A DNA stretch of 64,000 bases from G958295645 sp965242735 (GTDB lineage Bacteria; Gemmatimonadota; Gemmatimonadetes; Longimicrobiales; Gaopeijiaceae): NCBI GenBank assembly GCA_965242735.1, contig OZ251497.1:2976001-3040000 (forward strand), written 5' to 3'. The stretch's first letter is position 1; the number at the start of each line of letters is the position of its first letter. Positions 57,653 to 64,000 of this stretch are shown piece by piece. The notes below the pieces were generated by a model that worked only from the letters and a program-made list of their open reading frames with translations, searched no databases and was not told the origin of the DNA. The position numbers and the translations under genes are program-made.

Positions 57653-58104
57653 CGGTGCACGTCCTTGTAGGGGTCGGTCTTGTACTCCTGAACGCGGGCC
57701 AGCACGACCTCGGCCAGCAGCACGAGAATCCCGATGGCCACGGCGCTGGTGGCCAGCTTGGCGACGACGGCGGTCGGCGACGTGGCGAGCACCCACGCGC
57801 CGTAGCCCAGCCAAGCCGTGGTACCGGCGCCGACGAGCGCCCACCCGAGCGGCTGCGTGATCTGCTTGCGAACGTGGGTCCACGAGGAGCCGGGCGCCCG
57901 GGGCGGCACGAACGAGAGTTGCTGCATCTGCGCCTTCATGCCCTTGAAGATGGCGAGTTCGCGCCGCAGCTCGCTCGACTTCTCAAGCTTGCGCCGCATG
58001 GCCTTGCTTTCTTCGGGCGCCGTCTCGCCGTCCAGGAGGCGCATCAGGTCTTCGCGGCTGACGTCGCCGGGCACGGAGGCGTTCGGCCTGCTGTCGGCAT
58101 TCAT
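57649..58104 (-). CDS. anti-sigma factor (membrane)
   Basis: This 151-residue protein has an N-terminal SREDLMRLLDGETAPEESKAMRRKLEKSSELRREL, which resembles the zinc-less anti-sigma (ASD-type) helices that hold a sigma factor. Two transmembrane helices (LGWALVGAGTTAWLGYGAWVL and LATSAVAIGILVLLAEVVL) and a short polar tail follow. It is positioned between the sigma gene and ybjQ with ATGA overlaps on both sides. It most likely sequesters the ECF sigma factor at the membrane. Confidence 0.7.
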   Translation of the reverse strand: MNADSRPNASVPGDVSREDLMRLLDGETAPEESKAMRRKLEKSSELRRELAIFKGMKAQMQQLSFVPPRAPGSSWTHVRKQITQPLGWALVGAGTTAWLGYGAWVLATSPTAVVAKLATSAVAIGILVLLAEVVLARVQEYKTDPYKDVHR

Positions 58105-58670
58105 GGATAGGTCACTCCGGCGGCATGAAGTTCGTCGGCCAGGGCGCGACGCGCGTGAAAGAGTCGGCTCGCCACCGTTCCCTCGGGAATCTCCAAGATG
58201 GCGGCAATCTCGCCGTAGCGAAACCCCTCCAGCTCCTTGAGCACGAGAATCTCGCGGTGGTCCGCGTTCAGCTTCTCCAGGGCTCGCCACACGATCTCCT
58301 TGGCTTCCTTGCGCTCCTGCGTCCGTTCCGGCCCGTCTTCCGGATCGGCGGCCGCCTCGGCCACCTTGCCGTCGTCCAGGACCTCGACGCGGAAGCGCGC
58401 CTGGCGCCGCCGCAGCAGGTCGCGGCACTGGTTGCGGAGGATTTGGAAGAACCAAGGTCCAAAGGGCCTCGCCAGGTTGAAGCGGCCCAGGGACTGCCAC
58501 GCCTTGACGAACGCGTCCTGCACGGCGTCGGCGGCGTCGTCCGGATTGCCGGTCATGCCGAGCGCGATGCGCAGGCCGCGAGGCTCGTAGGCGCGGACCA
58601 GCGGCTCGAAGAAGCGGGAGTCGCCGCCCTGGCACTTGCGCACGAGCTCTCGTTCCAGGTCGGGAAGCAA
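58101..58670 (-). CDS. ECF-type RNA polymerase sigma factor
   Basis: Sigma region 2 is RFFEPLVRAYEPRGLRIALGMTGNPDDAADAVQDAFVKAWQSLGRFNLARPFGPWFFQILRNQCRDLLRRR and region 4 is LNADHREILVLKELEGFRYGEIAAILEIPEGTVASRLFHARR, both complete. The start is probably TTG 58670 (LLPDLERELV), preceded closely by GGAGGA; a longer frame to 58823 is possible. It directs transcription of stress or envelope genes and is controlled by the anti-sigma gene that overlaps it by ATGA. Confidence 0.85.
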   Translation of the reverse strand: MLPDLERELVRKCQGGDSRFFEPLVRAYEPRGLRIALGMTGNPDDAADAVQDAFVKAWQSLGRFNLARPFGPWFFQILRNQCRDLLRRRQARFRVEVLDDGKVAEAAADPEDGPERTQERKEAKEIVWRALEKLNADHREILVLKELEGFRYGEIAAILEIPEGTVASRLFHARRALADELHAAGVTYP

Positions 58671-58939
58671 GCATCCTCCGTCTGCTCGAATTGCGTTGCG
58701 CCGCTGGGGCGCGGTTCCGGGGAAATCTACGCGCACGCCGGCTCGTTCCTTCAGAAACGGGGCGGGCATCCGACCCGGCCGACCATCCGAAGATTCGGCA
58801 CCGGTCCTGCCGCCCGGACGCATCTAGCGGATTGTCGGGGGCGGCGCAATGGCCGGGGGTGGCGCGAAGCCGCCGCAAGCCTCATGTTGCCGACAAGCGG
58901 AGGTTCGAACTTGGCCACAGGGAAGGCACGGAGGAGCAA

Positions 58940-60667
58940 ATGACGGAAGGACGCACGGCGATGGAGGCGGCGACGGCAAGATGTCGGCACGGAGGCCAGC
59001 GGAGGCAGATCGGCCACGGCGGCACCCGGACCACGCGAGGCGAGTCGGCCGCGTCCAGCGGAGGCCGGCGGGCCGCGGGGCTCCTGGCGGCCTTCGCCGT
59101 CGGACTGTGGCCCGGCTTGGCGGCCGCCCAGAACGGCTCGCCGGTCGAGTACCCCGCCGGGTTCGACGAGGAGGCGAAGCGCTACGCCGAGGCCGTGGGA
59201 CCCTTCCACCGCCCCATCACGACCGCTTCGCCCGCGGCGCAGACGTTCTTCGACCAGGGCATGCAGATGCTGTACGCCTTCACGCCGCTGCGGGCCGCTC
59301 GCTCGTTTCGCCAAGCCCAGCGCGAGGACCCCGACTGCGCGATCTGCTATTGGGGCGAGGCCTTGGCGTGGGGCCCCTACCTGAACGGTCCGATGGGCGC
59401 CGACGACGCCCCCCGGGCGCGCGAGCGCATCGACATGGCCTTGGAGCGAATCGACCAGGCCAGCGACGTCGAGAAGGCTCTGATCGAGGCGCTGGCCACG
59501 CGGTACGTCGAGAAGCACGATCCCGATCAGCGCAAGTCGCTGGACTCCGTCTACGCCCGCGCCATGAAGGGCGTGCACGAGCAGTTCCCCGACGACTTGG
59601 AGGCGGGCACCCTCTACGGCGAGGCGCTGATGCTGCTGGAGCCCCGGCGCGGGCGCTGGGACATCGACAAGCCCGCCGTCCAGAGAATCCATCGCGTCCT
59701 GGAAGGCGTGCTGGCGCAGGACATCGAACATCCAGGCGCATGCCACCTGTACGTGCACGCCACCGAGCCCACCGTGCGCCCCGACAAGGCCGAGCCGTGC
59801 GCGGACCACTTGGGCCAGTCGATCCCGGGGGCCAGCCACATCCAGCACATGCCCTCCCACACCTACAATCGCGTGGGCCGCTGGGGCGACGCCGTGCGGG
59901 CCAACTTGGCCGCGTGGCATACGGACGTGCGCGCCAACGAGGGCACGGCCTGGGCCATCTACCCGTCCCACAACCTGCATATGCTGCTCTTCGCCGCGTC
60001 GATGGACGGCCAGGGAGCCATCGCCACGCGGGCCGGCAAGGACTACGGAAAGATCGTCCCGAACGGAAGCTTCTATCACGCCATGACGTTGTTGCGGTTC
60101 GGCCGCTTCGACGAAATCCTGGAGTTGGACGTGCCGCCTGAAGGCGCCGTCCAGCGCGGCCTCTGGGACTTCAGCCGGGGCTACGCGTTCCTGCGCACAG
60201 GAAACCCTGGCCGGGCGTCCATCTACTTGGAGAAGGTGCAGCTTGCGGCAGAGAGCGACCCGGACGCCACGTTCCGCGGCCATCGAGCAGCCGATCTCCT
60301 AGGGATCGTGGCCGCGATTCTGGAAGCCGAGCTGCTGCGTGCCGAAGACAAGAACAACAAGGCCATCGAGGTCCTGCAGTCGGTCCTGCCCGTCGAGGAC
60401 GGCCTTCGCTACGACGAACCGGAGCCCCTCAACTTCTCGGCGCGCCACTGGCTGGGCCACGCGCTGCTGGAGGCCGACCGGCCCGCCGAGGCCGAAGAGG
60501 TGTTCCGCGCCGCGCTAGTCGATCACCCCCACAACGGCTGGTCGCTGTTCGGACTCGAAGCCTCGTTGCACGCGCAAGGCAAGCACGAGGAAGCCGCCCG
60601 CACGCACGCGAAATTCGAGAAAGCGTGGGCTAGAGCGGACACCTGGATCTCGGCGGCGGTGTTTTAG
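58940..60667 (+). CDS. secreted TPR-repeat protein
   Basis: This 575-residue protein starts at ATG 58940, preceded by GGAGGAG. A signal peptide (RRAAGLLAAFAVGLWPGLAAAQ) precedes helical repeats: FFDQGMQMLYAFTPLRAARSFRQAQREDPDC, AICYWGEALAWGPYL, and C-terminal TPRs ALLEADRPAEAEEVFRAALVDHPHNGW. Motifs such as CHLYVHATEP and IQHMPSHTYNRVGRWGDAV belong to a family of periplasmic TPR proteins with conserved His residues. The biochemical role is unknown. It is divergent from the sigma operon and may be its target. Confidence 0.8.
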   Translation: MTEGRTAMEAATARCRHGGQRRQIGHGGTRTTRGESAASSGGRRAAGLLAAFAVGLWPGLAAAQNGSPVEYPAGFDEEAKRYAEAVGPFHRPITTASPAAQTFFDQGMQMLYAFTPLRAARSFRQAQREDPDCAICYWGEALAWGPYLNGPMGADDAPRARERIDMALERIDQASDVEKALIEALATRYVEKHDPDQRKSLDSVYARAMKGVHEQFPDDLEAGTLYGEALMLLEPRRGRWDIDKPAVQRIHRVLEGVLAQDIEHPGACHLYVHATEPTVRPDKAEPCADHLGQSIPGASHIQHMPSHTYNRVGRWGDAVRANLAAWHTDVRANEGTAWAIYPSHNLHMLLFAASMDGQGAIATRAGKDYGKIVPNGSFYHAMTLLRFGRFDEILELDVPPEGAVQRGLWDFSRGYAFLRTGNPGRASIYLEKVQLAAESDPDATFRGHRAADLLGIVAAILEAELLRAEDKNNKAIEVLQSVLPVEDGLRYDEPEPLNFSARHWLGHALLEADRPAEAEEVFRAALVDHPHNGWSLFGLEASLHAQGKHEEAARTHAKFEKAWARADTWISAAVF

Positions 60668-60742
60668 CTTCGGCGATCACCGCCAAGACGGGCACTTTCG
60701 CCGCTTTGAAATGCCGCTCCATAGTTCCAAGGAGCACATCCG

Positions 60743-62281
60743 ATGCCAGAACGCATAGATGACGTACTGGAACCCCAAGGCGACTTCGACGCCAGTCCAC
60801 AGCGTCGACCGGCGGGCCGCTCGCGACTTCTTTTGCGATCTGCAAGCTATAGCAGGCTGGATTTCCCTTCGTATATAAACTTCGATAGCATCCTAAGGGG
60901 CGTTAGTGCGTTCCTAAAGGACGCACCGGAGAGCGATATTGGATGTGCACAACAATACACTACTGGGTATACAATGTACGTTAGCAAAGACGGTAAGTAC
61001 ACTTGGCGCCCTCAAGAGCTCATACATCCACTGCTGTACGTAGATTTGGTTCACAAACTCACGCACAAAGACAACTGGAAGAGCTTATGTAACTGTTTGA
61101 TGGACACTCCGAAATGCAATTTAGAGAATATGGGCATGCCCGTTATATCGCGTTCCGAGCGCGGCGATCAAGCCGAAATGGTTGTGCATTGGGTGGAAAA
61201 CGTGGAGAAGAGATCTCTTGAATTGTCGCTTGATTATCAGTACGTAATTATGACAGACATTTCAGATTGCTATAGATCAATTTACACTCCTTCGATTGCA
61301 TGGGCATTACATGGACGCCGCGAAGCGAGACAGAATAAGAGGAATAGGCATCTACTTGGCATCATCATCGACGATGCCATCCGGAACATGCAACAAGGCA
61401 GAAGCAACGGCATTCCGCAAGGATCTATCCTGATGGATTTCATTGCGGAGATTGTTCTTTCTTATGCAGATCGTGATCTTGCGGAACGCATGTCTGACAA
61501 AAGAATCGATGAAGATTACACAATTCTTCGTTATCGAGATGATTATCGTATCTTTGTGAATAATGAGTCTCTGGGAGAAAAGATTGTCAAATGCCTTACG
61601 GATTCTCTGCAGGATCTTGGCATGCAGTTGAGTTCGTCCAAATCCCTAATCAGCAACGAGATTATTCGGAGATCAATAAAGAATGACAAGCTTTCATGGA
61701 TCACTCGTGCGAAGGAAACCAAGACATTCCAACAACACTTGTTAATAATTCATGATCACGCTAGAGCATTTCCGCATTCGGGAAGCATAACAAAAGCGTT
61801 GACGTCGTATTATAGACAACTAAATGAGAAAACGCAAGATTCAGAACGGCCGTTCTATGATGAACCGATGCCGTTGATTGGCATAATCGTAGACATTGCG
61901 TATCGCAATCCGAGAACTTACCCTATATGTGTCGCCATACTGAGCAAGTTACTGTCGCTGATCGGAGATTCCATCAAGAAACGAGAAATTGCTGAGAAAA
62001 TTGTTAGGAGATTCAAACAAATGCCGAACATAGGTCATATGCAAATATGGATGCAAAGACTTACTCGCGCGATATCGATAGACATCAATTACGATGAGCC
62101 AATATGCAAAATTGTAGAAGGCGACACAAACGAGACGATTTGGAATAGTCAATGGTTGTCATCACGGAAACTGAAAGAGCTGGTAGAACCCAAGAAGATG
62201 ATTGACCAAGATGCCCTGGATGCATTGAAGGGAGTAGTTTCTTTGGATGAAGTGACATTGTTTAGGCCATACGACGGATGA
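60743..62281 (+). CDS. reverse transcriptase, defence-associated (DRT/UG type)
   Basis: This 512-residue protein has a full polymerase palm: motif A VIMTDISDCYRSIY (Asp172), motif B SNGIPQGSILMDFIAEIVLSYAD (223-228) and motif C YRDD (264-267 in LRYRDDYRIFV). It lacks the maturase domain of group II introns and no retron msr/msd was seen. A helical C-terminal domain of about 220 residues follows, as in the UG/DRT/Abi group of anti-phage reverse transcriptases; I cannot name the exact subgroup. AAGGAG precedes ATG 60743. The gene is strikingly AT-rich except its first 30 codons, so it was acquired horizontally. No partner gene is obvious. Confidence 0.8.
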   Translation: MPERIDDVLEPQGDFDASPQRRPAGRSRLLLRSASYSRLDFPSYINFDSILRGVSAFLKDAPESDIGCAQQYTTGYTMYVSKDGKYTWRPQELIHPLLYVDLVHKLTHKDNWKSLCNCLMDTPKCNLENMGMPVISRSERGDQAEMVVHWVENVEKRSLELSLDYQYVIMTDISDCYRSIYTPSIAWALHGRREARQNKRNRHLLGIIIDDAIRNMQQGRSNGIPQGSILMDFIAEIVLSYADRDLAERMSDKRIDEDYTILRYRDDYRIFVNNESLGEKIVKCLTDSLQDLGMQLSSSKSLISNEIIRRSIKNDKLSWITRAKETKTFQQHLLIIHDHARAFPHSGSITKALTSYYRQLNEKTQDSERPFYDEPMPLIGIIVDIAYRNPRTYPICVAILSKLLSLIGDSIKKREIAEKIVRRFKQMPNIGHMQIWMQRLTRAISIDINYDEPICKIVEGDTNETIWNSQWLSSRKLKELVEPKKMIDQDALDALKGVVSLDEVTLFRPYDG

Positions 62282-62644
62282 CTTCGCATTCGCACAGGTA
62301 GCGGAAGACGTGGTGAACCAGACATTGCGAGCACAGCAGGTGTCGCACGGACAGGCAAGTTGCCGAACGCCGGGCATTCGTGGAAGACCGAAGACTTAAA
62401 ATGGGACGGTACCGGAACGCGCCGTGCGGACAGCTTGCTGCGCAACTTGCTAGACGGATCCGGTGTCGGGGAAGGGGGAACGGCCGTGGTTGCGCATGGC
62501 GGCCGACTGTCCCAAATCTAAGGAATTCTGCCCGCCGGGGTTCCGCCAAGCCCTTTTCGATGTAGATTGCGGGGCAGAATGGACGCCAGTCGGGCGCCGG
62601 CCCGCCGGGACGGCCCCGCGAGGCCGACGAGAAAGGACGGTAGG
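62282..62644. other. gap downstream of reverse transcriptase, possibly with structured RNA
   Basis: This 360-bp region between the RT gene and the membrane coiled-coil gene has no supported ORF. Composition returns from AT-rich to GC-rich. It holds the inverted repeat at 62525-62580. Confidence 0.4.
62525..62580 (+). ncRNA. inverted repeat / candidate structured RNA
   Basis: ATTCTGCCC (62525-62533) pairs perfectly with GGGCAGAAT (62572-62580), leaving a 38-base loop with further GC pairing potential. Several DRT systems encode a non-coding RNA template near the RT gene, so this is a candidate. The stem is short and the case rests on position only. Confidence 0.25.
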
Positions 62645-63163
62645 ATGCAGATTTTGTCCAGCCCCGACTTCTGGATGATTGTGGCGATCGTGGTATCGGC
62701 CCTCGGCGTGGCCCTAACGGCAAAGGCCGACAGGCACAAGATTCACCGGGAGACGGAACGGCGACGCGAAGCCGGCGAGCAACGGCTGGAGGGGCAGATC
62801 ATCAGCCTGAGGCAGGATTTCTCCGCCCATAAGAAGGAAATTGCCGACGCGTTCGCCGTCCACAAGCAAGAGGTTGGCGCGCGGATCGATCGACTGGAAG
62901 ACCGAGTTGACCACAACCACAGGGAGGTCACGGCCGGCCTTGCCGAGCTGAAGGCCGAGGTCAGCGCCTTGGGCGCGAGGCTCGACGAACGGTCGCGCCC
63001 TCGTCGGCTGGTGGGCGCCGGCCTGTCCGGCAGGGGAGCGGACGCGGCTTCGGGCATCGTGCGGGAGACGCCCGGCCTCCACTCGCCGGACGAAGCGAAG
63101 AGCAGAGCAACGGGGGCGTCGGAGAGCAGCGATCCGCACCCGCAGGAAGGGAGCCGCGACTAG
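62645..63163 (+). CDS. single-pass membrane coiled-coil protein
   Basis: This 172-residue protein starts at ATG 62645 with AAGGA upstream. One N-terminal transmembrane helix (FWMIVAIVVSALGVALTA) is followed by about 90 residues of heptad-like helix (EGQIISLRQDFSAHKKEIAD to ELKAEVSALGARLDE) and a disordered polar tail. The family was not recognised; the layout resembles small scaffolding or phage-exclusion membrane proteins. Its stop overlaps the hutI stop on the other strand. It lies next to the RT gene, but a link is unproven. Confidence 0.6.
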   Translation: MQILSSPDFWMIVAIVVSALGVALTAKADRHKIHRETERRREAGEQRLEGQIISLRQDFSAHKKEIADAFAVHKQEVGARIDRLEDRVDHNHREVTAGLAELKAEVSALGARLDERSRPRRLVGAGLSGRGADAASGIVRETPGLHSPDEAKSRATGASESSDPHPQEGSRD

Positions 63164-64000
63164 GAGTCCTCGGCGGAGGCGGCGGCCGCGCGTCGCCCAG
63201 GCGTCACCGGCTGTCCGTCCTTCACCAGGGCCGCCAGCGGGCTTCGGCCGGGGATCCAATAGCAGAGTTCGGTCAGGTCGCGGACCTGCCACAGCGCGAA
63301 GTCGGCGCGCTTGCCGACTTCAAGGGTGCCGCGGTCTTCGGAGAGGCCGAGGACCTTTGCCGCCGCGGCCGTGAAGCCGAGCAGGGCTTCCTCCGGCGTG
63401 AGTCCGAAGAGTCGGCAGGCCAAGTTGAGAATCGCGCCGACGTGGGTGAAGGGCGACGACCCGGGGTTGGCGTCGGTCGCCACGGCCATCGACACGCCCG
63501 CTTCTCGCATGGCCGCCACCGGCGGGGCGCGATCCGCCCCCAGCGCGTAGGCGGCGCCGGGCAGCAGGACGGCCGACACGTCCCGTTCGGCCATGGCCTC
63601 GACCCCTTGTTGCGAAAGATGCTCCAGGTGATCGGCGGAGCGGGCCCCGACCGCCGCCGCGAGCACGCCGCCGCCGCCGTCGGACAGCTGGTCCGCGTGG
63701 ACGTGGCCGCGCAGGCCCGCCGCGATGCCGGCCTCCAGCGCTCGCCGAGCCTCGCCGGCGGTGAACGCGATGGTCTCGCAGAACACGTCCACGCCCTCCG
63801 CAAGGCCCTGCTCCACGGCCGCGGGGAGGATTTCGCGCACGACGAGATCGACGTAGGCCGAACGGCGGCCGGAGTACTCGGGCGGGACGGCGTGCGCGGC
63901 CAGCAACGTCGGCCTGACGTCCACGGGCAGACCCTGGCCCGCTTCCGCGGCCGCCGCGAGCATCTTGAGTTCCGTCTCCAGGTCGAGTCCGTAGCCCGAC
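63160..64000 (-). CDS. hutI: imidazolonepropionase HutI, C-terminal part
   Basis: The gene is cut by the right edge of the window; its 5' end is missing. About 280 codons are present: SGYGLDLETELKML, metal/substrate His in TLLAAHAVPPEYSGRR, HVHADQLSDGGG (metal-binding His), MAVATDANPGSSPFTHVGAI (catalytic Asp) and GTLEVGKRADFALWQV. It is the third step of histidine degradation, hydrolysing imidazolone-propionate to formiminoglutamate. Stop TAG at 63160-63162. Confidence 0.9.
   Translation of the reverse strand, partial: SGYGLDLETELKMLAAAAEAGQGLPVDVRPTLLAAHAVPPEYSGRRSAYVDLVVREILPAAVEQGLAEGVDVFCETIAFTAGEARRALEAGIAAGLRGHVHADQLSDGGGGVLAAAVGARSADHLEHLSQQGVEAMAERDVSAVLLPGAAYALGADRAPPVAAMREAGVSMAVATDANPGSSPFTHVGAILNLACRLFGLTPEEALLGFTAAAAKVLGLSEDRGTLEVGKRADFALWQVRDLTELCYWIPGRSPLAALVKDGQPVTPGRRAAAASAEDS

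Noticed and set aside
60668..60742. Retron-type msr/msd RNA upstream of the reverse transcriptase
   Set aside because: Only 75 bases are available and no long inverted repeats or conserved priming G region could be found.

Overview
The window is GC-rich bacterial DNA with several AT-richer inserts. Housekeeping genes suggest a Gemmatimonadota-like organism. The clues are tandem secreted sortilin/VPS10-type beta-propeller proteins, a large TonB-dependent receptor with a carboxypeptidase-regulatory N-domain, a secreted TPR protein and a secreted amidohydrolase. This taxonomic call is inference from gene content, not a database result. Most of the rest is a dense, partly decayed defence island.

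Positions 1-5.8 kb are a scrap-yard. They hold three partial or broken copies of an Rpn-type nuclease gene (one interrupted by IS3 debris), an ISL3 transposase pseudogene, an intact Mrr-type restriction nuclease, and a truncated Clp-fold (SDH-type) protease gene with a small upstream partner. Positions 5.8-14.7 kb hold an unusual type I restriction subunit. It is an HsdR with a LexA/S24-like domain inserted between its nuclease and helicase parts, and no hsdM or hsdS lies beside it. Two collinear deletion remnants of the same gene follow, interleaved with three paralogues of an unknown 113-residue protein, a VapBC pair with a frameshifted toxin, and a PIN-toxin pair of lower GC.

Positions 15.0-21.9 kb (minus strand) encode a tightly coupled chain: large N6-type DNA methyltransferase, NurA-like nuclease, HerA-like ATPase, a 27-codon ORF, two very small membrane proteins and a membrane/helix-turn-helix protein. 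Every junction after the methyltransferase is a 4-base stop/start overlap. Positions 21.9-28.9 kb carry two paralogous VPS10 proteins. Positions 29.3-32.1 kb carry a two-gene module: a nucleoside-deoxyribosyltransferase-like domain fused to an ATP-cone, overlapping a Schlafen/AlbA_2-type protein. A TonB-dependent receptor follows.

Positions 35.4-37.8 kb hold 17 tRNA genes on the minus strand behind one recognisable promoter. Positions 38.2-44.5 kb are ordinary metabolism: pterin dehydratase, class III aminotransferase, Ca/Na exchanger, LigA, and a lipoprotein-type HpcH/HpaI aldolase. Positions 44.7-55.3 kb return to defence: an IetAS-like AAA ATPase/subtilase pair on the plus strand, facing a type III-like restriction-modification operon. 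That operon contains a Panacea-like gene and a DUF2335 membrane gene, and its methyltransferase carries a 12-G tract able to phase-vary.

Positions 55.5-64 kb hold a secreted amidohydrolase, a sigma/anti-sigma/YbjQ operon, a TPR protein, an AT-rich defence-type reverse transcriptase with possible structured RNA downstream, a membrane coiled-coil protein, and the 3' part of hutI. The three least familiar arrangements are the S24-containing HsdR, the methyltransferase-NurA-HerA-membrane chain, and the deoxyribosyltransferase/ATP-cone plus AlbA_2 pair.
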